Assembly (NCBI RefSeq): GCF_900098745.1
Contig: NZ_FQTT01000001.1
Location: forward strand, 62,001 to 126,000
DNA: 64,000 bases
Direction: 5' to 3'
From: Actinomyces glycerinitolerans
GTDB taxonomy: Bacteria > Actinomycetota > Actinomycetes > Actinomycetales > Actinomycetaceae
In this document: piece by piece, positions 17,267 through 25,805 of the stretch
How the letters are laid out: each line of letters begins with the position of its first letter
Numbering within the stretch: position 1 is the stretch's first letter
Made by a program: the position numbers and the translations under genes
Notes under the pieces: model-generated
Told to the model about the DNA's origin: nothing
What the model saw: the letters and a program-made list of their open reading frames with translations, nothing else
Database searches by the model: none

Positions 17267-17743
17267 TCAAACGGCGTCACGTAGCCGCAAGATCTCTTCC
17301 GTTAGGCGGCGCCGAAGTTCCCGATGAGCCTCACCTAGTGCGTATGCCGAACTGGTCCAGGACGACCGCGGATACAGCCACACCGGGTAGGGCCTGAGCT
17401 CGACCGACTCCCACTCATAACGAGGAAACACATGCGCGTGTAGGAAGGCGTCGGAGTTGCCGAGAATCTCGATGTTGACGCGACGGTACCCCGAGTCCAT
17501 TTGTGAACAGACATTCTCAACCGCGCTGGCCACGAGGTCGACGTCGGCCAGGAAGGCGACTCGCCGCAGGCGAGGCAGGTCACTGAGCCGATCAACGCCA
17601 GGATGTCTAGTAATCGCGAGCGAATACCCCGGAAGGAACTGCGTATCGCCAATCACCGCGAAGGCCTCCTCCAACTCGGCAAGGACTGTCGGATTCGAAC
17701 CGTCAATCGCGGAGCCCACTCGGTCAGCACGCCAGTCAGTCAT
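17267..17743 (-). CDS. HIT-family protein, diadenosine-tetraphosphate-hydrolase-like
   Basis: Small nucleotide-binding hydrolase of the histidine-triad superfamily, 158 residues. The N-terminal half has the FAVIGDTQFLPGYSLAI and LPRLRRVAFLADV segments. The active-site region is ILGNSDAFLHAHVFPRYEWE, with two histidines (HAH) but phenylalanine-proline in place of the third histidine of the canonical HxHxH triad, as seen in the actinobacterial/Bacillus branch annotated as Ap4A hydrolase. The ATG follows GGGAGAG at a suitable distance. It has no operon partner. The exact substrate is uncertain. Confidence 0.75.
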   Translation of the reverse strand: MTDWRADRVGSAIDGSNPTVLAELEEAFAVIGDTQFLPGYSLAITRHPGVDRLSDLPRLRRVAFLADVDLVASAVENVCSQMDSGYRRVNIEILGNSDAFLHAHVFPRYEWESVELRPYPVWLYPRSSWTSSAYALGEAHRELRRRLTEEILRLRDAV

Positions 17744-17840
17744 TTTTCACTCTCCCACAGTCTGGCAGGCAACCCACGGTCTGACCGAAACACTCTCGGT
17801 CACAGCAGGCCAACTCCTATTATTCCCCCATGGGCACAGG

Positions 17841-18854
17841 TCAAATCGGGGCCGGCCCGAGCGTCCCGCCCTCCTGCCAGGCGACCGGTAGCACGGTTTG
17901 CCGTGGGGCGCCGGCGCCGTCGCGCAGCTCGTCCAGGAGATACGCAACCGCGGCGGTGGCCTTGTCGCGAATCGGCTGACGCACCGTCGTCAGCGGCGGG
18001 TCGGCGTAGCGCGCCAGGTCCAGGCCGTCGAAGCCGACCACGGAGACGTCGTCGGGCACCCGGCGCCCCGCCCGGCGCAGTCCCGCGGCAACGCCGAGGG
18101 CGAGCACGTCACCGGAGGCGAACACAGCGGTCACGGGAGACCTGCGCTCCGTCAGCCGCGCCGCCGCAGCGATCCCCTCATCGAAACCGACCTCGGTGAG
18201 CAGCACGTCCCGCCGCTCCACTCCACCGCCGTGGGCGGCGAGACCCTCACGCAGGCCGCGCAAGCGCTCGCGCACCACCCCGGGGATATCAGTCGTGGGG
18301 CCGACGAAAGCCACACGCCTATGCCCCACAGCCCCGAGCCGCTCGCCCACCATCCGCGCACCCCCGGCGTCGTCGATGTTGACGTAGGAGATACCGTCGC
18401 CGTCACGGTAGGAGTCGATGAACACCGCCGGCACACCGGAGCGCTCCAGGAACTCGCTGGGAGCCATACGGGTGGTGGCCATGACAATCGCGCCGGCGAC
18501 ATTCCATGAGCGCAGCTGGGCGACCGTGTCCTCCGCCTTGGAGGCGCCGCAAAGCATGAGGGCATAGCCCTCCGCCCGTGCCGCCTGCTCGCACACGCCC
18601 ACGAACATCGACTCGTACGGGGACTCCAGTGCCGGTCGCCCCGGAACCGCCTCGTAAACCAGGGCGAGGATCCGCGAGGACGAGCCCGCCAGCGAGCGGG
18701 CCGCGGCGCTGGGCACGTACCCCAGGGCGGCGATGGCCTCCTGCACGCGGGCGATGGTCGGCTCCGAGACCTTGCCAGTGCGGCCGTTGATGACGTTGGA
18801 CACCGTCATGGCGCTCACACCGGCGCGCGCCGCCACGTCTCGTAACGTCGACAT
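17841..18854 (-). CDS. LacI-family transcriptional regulator
   Basis: Repressor-type sugar regulator, 337 residues. The helix-turn-helix (TLRDVAARAGVSAMTVSNVI) and the hinge helix (PSAAARSLAG) occupy residues 2-60, followed by an effector-binding domain with ADTRP-like VTAVFASGDVLALGVAAGL and VSVVGFDGLDLARYADPPLTTV. The ATG follows CAGGAG by seven bases. It is divergent from the importer/GH31 operon, and a perfect 14-base palindrome (18918-18931) lies between them, so it probably represses that operon and perhaps itself. The inducer is unknown. Confidence 0.92.
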   Translation of the reverse strand: MSTLRDVAARAGVSAMTVSNVINGRTGKVSEPTIARVQEAIAALGYVPSAAARSLAGSSSRILALVYEAVPGRPALESPYESMFVGVCEQAARAEGYALMLCGASKAEDTVAQLRSWNVAGAIVMATTRMAPSEFLERSGVPAVFIDSYRDGDGISYVNIDDAGGARMVGERLGAVGHRRVAFVGPTTDIPGVVRERLRGLREGLAAHGGGVERRDVLLTEVGFDEGIAAAARLTERRSPVTAVFASGDVLALGVAAGLRRAGRRVPDDVSVVGFDGLDLARYADPPLTTVRQPIRDKATAAVAYLLDELRDGAGAPRQTVLPVAWQEGGTLGPAPI

Positions 18855-18917
18855 GAACCACTCCTGCCTGCTAGCAACACCTTGACGGCCGTACTTCCCG
18901 TCGATACAGTGTATGAC

Positions 18918-18931
18918 GTTTACCGGTAAAC
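18918..18931. promoter_or_regulatory. perfect palindrome, probable LacI operator
   Basis: GTTTACCGGTAAAC reads the same on both strands and has the central CpG step usual for LacI/GalR operators. It is 27 bases before the binding-protein ATG (18959) and 63 bases before the divergent LacI gene, the expected place for control of both. Confidence 0.7.
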
Positions 18932-18958
18932 CTCAGCCCGGTACCGACGAAGGACTCC

Positions 18959-20365
18959 ATGATGCACACCCCCTCCCCCAAGCCAATCTCTCGACGCGGT
19001 TTCATCGCCGCCGGAACCAGCGCTGCTCTGTTGACCACCCTGGCCGCCTGCGGCGGCGGGAATACAACCGCGACAGTCCAGGACACCCAGGCCGCAAAGG
19101 GCCTCGACATTCAGGGCGACCACCTGACATACGACCCGAATACTCTGGTCAACAACGGAGACCCCATCACTATCGAGTGGTGGCTATGGGACGGCGACGA
19201 AAAGTTCAAGGCATTTGCCGATGCCTACAGCAAGATCCACCCCAACGTAGAGATCAAGATCGTAAACCAGGCCTGGGACGATTATTGGACCAAGCTGCCT
19301 CTCGCCCTCCAGGGTGATGACGGACCAGCCTTGTTCAACATCCACAACTCCTACCATGAGAACGTCCTGCCCTACTGCGAGGCTTACGATATGGACCTGG
19401 ACAGTCTCTCCCAGGACTTCGTCGGAGTCGACGGCCATGTAATAGACGACTCGGTTTACTACATCGACTACGGACTCATGACCGGCCTGATCTTCTACAA
19501 CAAGGCCATGTGGGAGACCGCCGGCTTGACGGATGAAGATATTCCGACGACGTGGGACGAGTTCCGTGAGATAGCGAAGAAGCTCACCGTGCGTGACGGC
19601 AACTCGTTCCAACAGGCCGGATTCGACTTCAATGACAGCCTCTACCTCATGCTGTTGGGGAAGCACTACCAGTCAGGCTATAACCTGTTCGACGCTTCCG
19701 GAACTTCCGTCCAGGTCGACAACGAAGTGATGAAATCTGATTTCCAGTACTTCAAGGACCTGTACGACGTAGACCAGGTGGGATCACCGGACTTCGGCCC
19801 CAACGCGCAGGAAGCCTTTGGCCAGGGCCTATCCGCCATGCACTATTCGTGGGGACACCTTTACGGCACGATGGCTAACGACTACCCCGAGATCGAGTTC
19901 GGTACCTTCCAGTTCCCCGTCAACAACGCAGACGAGACCCCCTACGCATACGACCGCTACAACGGGGAATCCACTCCCGGCATCAACAAGAACGCCTCTG
20001 ACGGCGCACGCGAGGTCGCGCAGGACTTCCTCAAGTTCTTCCTGACGAGTAACGATCTGCTCGTCGACCTCTGCCTCAACTACAGTCTCTTCCCCTCGTC
20101 GGTCGCGCTCGCTGACAACACCGAGATCAAGCAGCACCCCGTCACCAGCGCGCTCGGTTCGATCGACCGTTACGTGTGGCCCGGGCCTATGCCTGCCACC
20201 GTTGAAGACAACATGAAGATTGCCGTGTCCGACGTGCTTTACAACGGCGTCGGCATCCCCGAGGCCTTGACCACCGCAAAGGCGGCCATTGACGCTGACA
20301 TCGCCAAGACCGACTTCAGCTCTGTCGAAGGTCTGTACGCCCACGCCGACGAGCTGGTCGGCTGA
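18959..20365 (+). CDS. sugar ABC transporter substrate-binding lipoprotein
   Basis: First gene of the third importer operon, 468 residues. The N terminus shows SRRGFIAAG and the lipobox TLAAC, so a Tat- or Sec-exported lipoprotein is expected. The mature region includes ITIEWWLWDGDEKFKAFADAY and VEIKIVNQAWDDYWTKLPLAL, typical of CUT1 binding proteins of the larger size class. AAGGA lies four bases before the ATG at 18959 and seven before a second ATG at 18962; either may be used. The downstream GH31 enzyme suggests an alpha-glucoside or related oligosaccharide as ligand (inference). Confidence 0.92.
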   Translation: MMHTPSPKPISRRGFIAAGTSAALLTTLAACGGGNTTATVQDTQAAKGLDIQGDHLTYDPNTLVNNGDPITIEWWLWDGDEKFKAFADAYSKIHPNVEIKIVNQAWDDYWTKLPLALQGDDGPALFNIHNSYHENVLPYCEAYDMDLDSLSQDFVGVDGHVIDDSVYYIDYGLMTGLIFYNKAMWETAGLTDEDIPTTWDEFREIAKKLTVRDGNSFQQAGFDFNDSLYLMLLGKHYQSGYNLFDASGTSVQVDNEVMKSDFQYFKDLYDVDQVGSPDFGPNAQEAFGQGLSAMHYSWGHLYGTMANDYPEIEFGTFQFPVNNADETPYAYDRYNGESTPGINKNASDGAREVAQDFLKFFLTSNDLLVDLCLNYSLFPSSVALADNTEIKQHPVTSALGSIDRYVWPGPMPATVEDNMKIAVSDVLYNGVGIPEALTTAKAAIDADIAKTDFSSVEGLYAHADELVG

Positions 20366-20396
20366 CATCCACGGTGCACCCAGCCAGACGCCACCT

Positions 20397-20438
20397 AAAG
20401 GAGGACGGGTGGGCGGGGAGGGGGTCTCCCCGCCCACC
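20397..20438 (+). promoter_or_regulatory. Shine-Dalgarno sequence followed by a perfect 13-bp hairpin before the permease start
   Basis: AAAGGAGG at 20397-20404 is the only strong Shine-Dalgarno in the gap after the binding-protein gene. GGTGGGCGGGGAG (20408-20420), a five-base loop and its exact complement (20426-20438) follow. The ATG at 20446 is 41 bases from the Shine-Dalgarno in linear sequence but about 10 if the hairpin is folded. The hairpin may also protect or terminate the upstream mRNA. Confidence 0.6.
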
Positions 20439-20445
20439 TATCGTC

Positions 20446-21378
20446 ATGAACCAACAAGTATTAGCGGCCGACTCATCGGCCCCGTCTCGCACCATCGCGC
20501 GGCACCGCCGCGCTTACAAGGGAGAAAGAACTCTCCGCAACAGCGTCGTCACCCTGATCGTCCTGTTCAACGCCGTTCTGCTCGTCTATCCGATAGGCAA
20601 GGCGCTCCTGGGATCCTTTCACCAATGGAACCCACTGAACGGAACCTATAAGTGGGTCGGCACGCAAAACTATGCCGACCTCTTTCGAGATCCGACTTTT
20701 TGGACCTCCCTCACCAATACCCTGTACTTCTCTGTCGTCGTAATCGTCCTGCGAGTCGGTCTCGGCCTCGCGCTCGCCTACGCCATTTGGTCGAAAGTGA
20801 CTCGCCACAAGACCCTCTTCCGCACCATCTTCTACATGCCGACCGTCACTCCGATGGTAGCTATCGCCTACGTGTGGAAGATGATGTACAACCCTCAAAT
20901 CGGCATTTTTCACAGCTTCCTCAACATTGACATCAACTGGTTGTACGACTCGCACTGGGCTTTGCCCGCGATCATGCTCATGACGGTGTGGAAGGACTTC
21001 GGTTATGCGGTTATCCTCTTTCTATCCGCACTGCACTCCCTGCCCGAGGACGCTCTTGAGGCCGCCAGCGTCGATGGAGCGAGTTCATGGAAGCGTTTCT
21101 GCCACATCATTTGGCCCCTACTGCGGCCGATGACAATATTCGTAGTCATCACCTCTCTCATAAGCTACGTGCAAGCCTACGTTCAAATCCTCATCATGAC
21201 CCAGGGTGGGCCAGGAAAGTCCACGTTCCTCATTTCATACATCATCTTCGACGAGGCCTTCCAACAGTATGACTTCGGGTATGCGTCCGCGATTGCGTTC
21301 GTGCTTCTGGTTATCACCGCGGCACTCACTGCGGCGTCATTCGGCCTCAACTCACGGCGTTCAGGAGGCCAGCGATGA
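20446..21378 (+). CDS. sugar ABC transporter permease, MalF-like
   Basis: Permease of the third importer, 310 residues from the ATG at 20446 (MNQQVLAADSS). A GTG at 20374 would add 24 residues translated from hairpin sequence and lies upstream of the only good Shine-Dalgarno, so it is disfavoured. Membrane spans begin near residue 34 (VVTLIVLFNAVLLVYPI); the EAA loop is EDALEAASVDGASSWKRFCHIIWP. Its stop overlaps the next permease by ATGA. Confidence 0.9.
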   Translation: MNQQVLAADSSAPSRTIARHRRAYKGERTLRNSVVTLIVLFNAVLLVYPIGKALLGSFHQWNPLNGTYKWVGTQNYADLFRDPTFWTSLTNTLYFSVVVIVLRVGLGLALAYAIWSKVTRHKTLFRTIFYMPTVTPMVAIAYVWKMMYNPQIGIFHSFLNIDINWLYDSHWALPAIMLMTVWKDFGYAVILFLSALHSLPEDALEAASVDGASSWKRFCHIIWPLLRPMTIFVVITSLISYVQAYVQILIMTQGGPGKSTFLISYIIFDEAFQQYDFGYASAIAFVLLVITAALTAASFGLNSRRSGGQR

Positions 21379-22196
21379 CCAAGCGCGTCCAAACCATCGC
21401 CCTAGAAGCGGTCCTGCTCATTATCGGCGTCACGACGGTGTTCCCCTTCGTGTGGATGCTGTTTTCGGCCTTCAAGCCCAATTCGGAGATCCGCGCACTC
21501 AACCAGACGCTCCTCCCGCAGGAGTGGACACTCGACAACTTCCTTAACCTGCAGGACAAGTTCGACTTCATCCGCTTCTTCGCGAACTCGCTGGGCATTG
21601 CGCTTGTTGTCACCGGGGTAACCATATACACCAGTTGCCTGTGCGGCTTCGTGCTCGCTAAGTACCGGTTCCCCGGCCGTAACGCCATTTTCGGTTTCAT
21701 CCTTGGCACGATGATGATCCCCTGGGCCGTGACCATCATCCCGCGTTACACCATGTTTGCCGCATGGGGCCTGCGCGACAACTATCTATCGCTGATCCTG
21801 CCGGCAGCGATGAGCGGCTTCGGCATTTTCATGATGCGGCAGTCGATGGATGACATACCTGATGCAGTACTCGAGGCAGCGCGCATAGACGGCGCCAGCG
21901 AGATCTACATCTTCCACCGCATAGTCCTGCCAATGAGCCGTAACCCGATCTCGGCGCTCGCGATCTTTCAGTTCCTGTGGGCATGGGAGGACTACCTGTG
22001 GCCATACCTCATGATTGACAATGAGAAGATGCAGGTTCTCGCGGTCGGCCTTACGACCTTCAACGGACGCTATGGCACCGACTACGGCGGCCTGTTCGCC
22101 GCCACTACAATTTCGGTCATCCCCGTTCTCGTGGTTTACCTTATCTTCCAGAAACGCTTCATCGCCGGCGCCGCCGCCGCGGCAGTAAAGGGCTGA
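21375..22196 (+). CDS. sugar ABC transporter permease, MalG-like
   Basis: Second permease of the third importer, 273 residues, with a short cytoplasmic N terminus before the first span (ALEAVLLIIGVTTVFPFVW). The EAA loop is DAVLEAARIDGASEIYIFHRIVLP, followed by FQFLWAWEDYLWPYLMI. It is translationally coupled to the preceding permease and lies four bases before the GH31 gene, so uptake and hydrolysis are on one transcript. Confidence 0.92.
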   Translation: MTKRVQTIALEAVLLIIGVTTVFPFVWMLFSAFKPNSEIRALNQTLLPQEWTLDNFLNLQDKFDFIRFFANSLGIALVVTGVTIYTSCLCGFVLAKYRFPGRNAIFGFILGTMMIPWAVTIIPRYTMFAAWGLRDNYLSLILPAAMSGFGIFMMRQSMDDIPDAVLEAARIDGASEIYIFHRIVLPMSRNPISALAIFQFLWAWEDYLWPYLMIDNEKMQVLAVGLTTFNGRYGTDYGGLFAATTISVIPVLVVYLIFQKRFIAGAAAAAVKG

Positions 22197-22200
22197 TTAC

Positions 22201-24687
22201 ATGGCTTCCCCTCTTTCCTCCGCTTCAAACGACCCCCGTCCTGCGCCTGCCCCCGTCGGCGCCGTCGTCGCGGGCCCCGACTGGCGGTTCACGGTGCTGA
22301 CCTCGCGGCTGATCCGCATGGAGTACTCCCGCGACGGCAACTTCGTGGACGCAGCCACCCAGCTGGTGGTCTCCCGCGACCTGGGCCCGATTCCGGACTT
22401 CGAGGTGCGCCGCGGCGAGGACCGCGTCGAGATCATCACCGAGCATCTGCACCTGACGTACCTGCCTGCGCGGGGCTTTTCCCGCTCCGGCCTCAGCGTC
22501 ACCCTCCGCACCGCCGTCATTGGCGTCCACGGCGGAACCTGGCGCTACGGGGACCGCTGGGCCCCGGAAGAGGCCTACCGCACCAACCTGGGCGGCACCG
22601 TACGCACCCTCGACACCGTGGATGGTGCCACCGCGGTGCAGCCCGGTCTGCTGTCAATCACCGGGCACTCGGTTATCGACGACTCCGGCTCCCTGCTCAT
22701 TCAGGAGGACGAGTGGGTGTGCCCGCGTCCGCACTCCGACGCCGCCAACACCGCAACCGCCCCGGATAAGGACCTGTACTTTTTCGGCTACGGGCAGGAC
22801 TACCGGGCGGCCCTGCGCGACTTCTTCACACTGACCGGTCCTACGCCGCTGATCCCGCGCGCACTGCTGGGCAACTGGTGGAGCCGTTTCCACCGGTACT
22901 CCGAGGAGTCCTACCTGGAGTTGATGGACCGCTTCGCCGCCGAACGGCTGCCCTTCTCGGTTGCCGTGATCGATATGGACTGGCACCTGGTGAACATTGA
23001 TCCCGCCATCGGCAATGGCTGGACCGGCTACACCTGGAACCGGGAGCTGTTCCCCGATCCGGAACGCTTCCTGGCGGCACTGCACGAGCGCGGCATGCAG
23101 GTGACGCTCAACCTGCATCCTGCCGCGGGCATACGCCGCCACGAGGACGCCTACGAGCCCGTGGCCCGCGCACTGGGGCTGGATCCCGCCACGGGAGCCG
23201 ACATCCCCTTCAACATCGGAGACAAGGACTTCACCGCCGCTTACCTGGAGCACGCCCACCACACCCTGGAGGCGCAGGGCGTCGACTTCTGGTGGCTGGA
23301 CTGGCAGCAGGGAGGCGACACCGACATTCCGGGACTGGACCCGCTGTGGATGCTCAATCATGTCCACTACCTCGACTCCGGGCGCGAGCGCAGTGGTCCC
23401 GGCCGGACCAGTTATCGGCGTCGTCCCATCACCTTCTCCCGGTTCGCCGATGCCTCAAGTCACCGCACGCCGATCGGCTTCTCGGGAGACACAGTGACCT
23501 CCTGGGAGTCGCTGCGCTTCCAGCCGGAGTTCACCGCCACCTCTGCCAACATCGGCTACTACTGGTGGTCCAACGACATCGGTGGCCACATGCTCGGCGT
23601 CAAGGACGATCAAATGACGGCCCGCTGGGTGCAACTGGGCTGCTTCTCCCCCATCAACCGCATGCACTCCACCATGTCGATGTTCAACTCCAAGGAGCCG
23701 TGGCGCTACTCGCGCGACGCCCACGCCACCATGGATGCGTACCTGCGGCTGCGACACCGGCTCGTGCCCTACCTGTATACGTGGGCGCGCCGTGCGCACG
23801 CCGAGGGCATCGGCCCGGTTCGTCCGCTCTACCACGATTACCCCTGGCGCATGGGGTCCTACGACAACCGCAATGAGTTCCTCTTCGGGGACCTGCTGGT
23901 CATGCCGATCACGCGGCCCGCCGACCCGGCCTCGCGCCTGGCTCAGGAGGAGGCGTGGCTGCCCCAGGGCACCTGGTTCGACCTGCCCACCGGACGCCGC
24001 TACGACGCCGCTGCCGCCGACGGGCGCATGCTCACCTTCTCCCGTCCCCTGGAGCAGGTGCCCGTCCTGGCGCGCGCCGGGTCCGTAATCGTCGGCGCCG
24101 AGGACCTTGGCGAGGCGGCCGGCGACAATCCACGCCATCTCTCCGTGGTGGTCGTGCCGGGAGCCGACGGCGAGTTCGTGCTCGAGGAGGACGACGGCTC
24201 ACCCGAGCCCGGGCCCGACGGCGTGGTGCGCACCCGCTTCACGCTCACCTGGGACGAGGCGGCCGGCTCGGCCCGCCTGGCAATCACCCAGGACGGTCCA
24301 GACGGCGTCGTACCGGAAGAACGGGAGATCACCGTGCACCTGCTGTCCGCCGGCGGCCAGGCCACGGCCCGCGTGAACGACACCGACACCCCTGTCAAGG
24401 AACGCCCCGCCGACGGCTTCACGCTCGGCGGCGGCATGGACGTCTCCCTGGGCACGGTGCGCCCGGCCGACGGCGTCGTGCTCGAGCTGTCGGGCGTGAG
24501 CACTAAGCCGCCGTCGCTGGCAGACGAGGTCTTCGGGATCCTTGAACCCGCCCAGATGTCCTACCCGGCCAAAGACCGGGCCTGGGGCGTGGTCTCCTCC
24601 GGGGCCACCGGCGGCGCACTCATCGGCGGCCTGCGAGCAGCCGGCTTGTCTGAGCAGCTGTTGGCCGCCATTAGCGAGGTCGCCTGA
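22201..24687 (+). CDS. GH31 family alpha-glucosidase (or related alpha-glycosidase)
   Basis: Cytoplasmic glycosidase of family GH31, 828 residues, which hydrolyses alpha-linked glucosides or xylosides by a retaining mechanism. The nucleophile is D367 in WWLDWQQGG and the probable acid/base is D430 in GFSGDTVTSW; NDIGGHM and the preceding VAVIDMDWH (substrate binding) are also conserved. An N-terminal beta-sandwich precedes the barrel and a beta-rich region follows from about residue 600. No signal peptide is present. The gene starts four bases after the permease stop, tying it to the imported sugar. The carboxyl end (residues about 780-828) has no recognised motif. Family GH31 covers several activities, so the exact substrate is open. 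Confidence 0.9.
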   Translation: MASPLSSASNDPRPAPAPVGAVVAGPDWRFTVLTSRLIRMEYSRDGNFVDAATQLVVSRDLGPIPDFEVRRGEDRVEIITEHLHLTYLPARGFSRSGLSVTLRTAVIGVHGGTWRYGDRWAPEEAYRTNLGGTVRTLDTVDGATAVQPGLLSITGHSVIDDSGSLLIQEDEWVCPRPHSDAANTATAPDKDLYFFGYGQDYRAALRDFFTLTGPTPLIPRALLGNWWSRFHRYSEESYLELMDRFAAERLPFSVAVIDMDWHLVNIDPAIGNGWTGYTWNRELFPDPERFLAALHERGMQVTLNLHPAAGIRRHEDAYEPVARALGLDPATGADIPFNIGDKDFTAAYLEHAHHTLEAQGVDFWWLDWQQGGDTDIPGLDPLWMLNHVHYLDSGRERSGPGRTSYRRRPITFSRFADASSHRTPIGFSGDTVTSWESLRFQPEFTATSANIGYYWWSNDIGGHMLGVKDDQMTARWVQLGCFSPINRMHSTMSMFNSKEPWRYSRDAHATMDAYLRLRHRLVPYLYTWARRAHAEGIGPVRPLYHDYPWRMGSYDNRNEFLFGDLLVMPITRPADPASRLAQEEAWLPQGTWFDLPTGRRYDAAAADGRMLTFSRPLEQVPVLARAGSVIVGAEDLGEAAGDNPRHLSVVVVPGADGEFVLEEDDGSPEPGPDGVVRTRFTLTWDEAAGSARLAITQDGPDGVVPEEREITVHLLSAGGQATARVNDTDTPVKERPADGFTLGGGMDVSLGTVRPADGVVLELSGVSTKPPSLADEVFGILEPAQMSYPAKDRAWGVVSSGATGGALIGGLRAAGLSEQLLAAISEVA

Positions 24688-24711
24688 CCCCGCACCCGCG
24701 GGAGCCGTTGC

Positions 24712-24751
24712 TCCGCCGAGGTCGGTCGGCATGTCGACCGACCTCGGCGGA
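24712..24751. terminator. perfect 17-bp inverted repeat between convergent genes
   Basis: TCCGCCGAGGTCGGTCG (24712-24728), a six-base loop and its exact complement (24735-24751) lie between the convergent GH31 and LacI genes; the right arm reaches the LacI stop region at 24752. It is a good bidirectional terminator. Each arm contains the GAGGTCGGTCG core of the 23-bp unit found at 51997 and 56422. Confidence 0.75.
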
Positions 24752-25759
24752 TCAGGCAGGACCCGGCGAGGCGGTCGAACCGTGGTCAATCAGGCGCGGC
24801 TCGACCAGCGTTACACCGGATACTGAATCATCGGTCAGGTAATGCAATAGCAGGTCCCCGGCCATACGCCCGAGCGCCGGCCGGTCCACCCCCACCTCGG
24901 TTACCAAGTCCCCGGCCGGGGTGCGGGCCGCGGTCAAGCCGACCGACACGAGGGACAGATCGTTTGGAAGAGACAGGCCGCGCGCCCACGCCGCCGCAAT
25001 CACGCCTTCGAGCGCACTGGCGTTGTTGGAGACCACGGCTGTGCATCCCCCCGGCAGCCCGTCTGGTCCGAGTACATGCGCGCCGGCAATGACGTTGTCG
25101 GGACAAGAACGGAACACGGCCTCAACCCCATGCCTACGGGCGGCCTGACGTACAGCCTGACTCTGAGCCGCATAGGCGTGAGACCGATCGGCATGCACGT
25201 CGCGCATGAGGAACAGGATGCGGCGGTGGCCGAGCTCCACCAGGTGGTGCACACCCAGATCCGCCATCCGCTCGAAGTCGGCGTCCACCCCCGGCGCGCC
25301 GTCGGCACGGTTCGACGTGCCAATCAGCACGGTCGGCACGCCCTCCCCCAGCAGATACTCCTCACGTTCGTCGTCAATGGCTACGTCCATGAGGACGGCG
25401 GCCTCCAGCGCCCGGGAGCGAACCAGGGCCTCCAGCGCGTCCATCGGTCCCGAACGCCGTCCCACGGGAACGAAAACCTGCATGCCCTGCGGCTCCACGC
25501 CCTGGCGCAGACCCTCGACATACTCCAGATCGTTGACATCAATGCCGGAGCGCTGCATGCGAAACAGCACCCCGACCGTGCGCACCGAGCGAGCCGCCAG
25601 CACGGAGGCATGCCGGTTGGGCCGATAACCCAACTCGTCGATGGCGCGCTGCACCCGCTTCCGCGTGGCCCGGGTGGTGGGTCGCTGTCCCGTCAGGACA
25701 TAGGTGACGGTTGACGGGGAGACTCCGGCCAGGCGTGCGACCTCGGCACGGGTGGCCAT
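24752..25759 (-). CDS. LacI-family transcriptional regulator
   Basis: Sugar-responsive regulator, 335 residues from the ATG at 25759, which follows AAGGAGA. The helix-turn-helix (RAEVARLAGVSPSTVTYVLTG) and hinge (RHASVLAARS) occupy residues 3-60, and the effector domain ends with LGRMAGDLLLHYLTDD. It is the last gene of the fourth importer operon, 46 bases after the GH13 gene, and probably controls that operon. A perfect palindrome upstream of the operon (31138-31153) is a candidate target. Confidence 0.92.
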   Translation of the reverse strand: MATRAEVARLAGVSPSTVTYVLTGQRPTTRATRKRVQRAIDELGYRPNRHASVLAARSVRTVGVLFRMQRSGIDVNDLEYVEGLRQGVEPQGMQVFVPVGRRSGPMDALEALVRSRALEAAVLMDVAIDDEREEYLLGEGVPTVLIGTSNRADGAPGVDADFERMADLGVHHLVELGHRRILFLMRDVHADRSHAYAAQSQAVRQAARRHGVEAVFRSCPDNVIAGAHVLGPDGLPGGCTAVVSNNASALEGVIAAAWARGLSLPNDLSLVSVGLTAARTPAGDLVTEVGVDRPALGRMAGDLLLHYLTDDSVSGVTLVEPRLIDHGSTASPGPA

Positions 25760-25805
25760 GCGTTCTCCTTCCGGGGCCTGATGGGGCCGCCCGCCCTGCC
25801 TCAAC

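Noticed and set aside
17691-17705. tRNA T-arm-like sequence GGATTCGAACCGT
   Set aside because: It lies inside the HIT coding sequence, encodes the DGSNPTV segment, and no acceptor or anticodon stem can be built around it.
20374-20445. Upstream GTG start for the third importer MalF-like permease
   Set aside because: It would translate the hairpin and place the only Shine-Dalgarno inside the coding region. The ATG at 20446 gives a normal permease N terminus.
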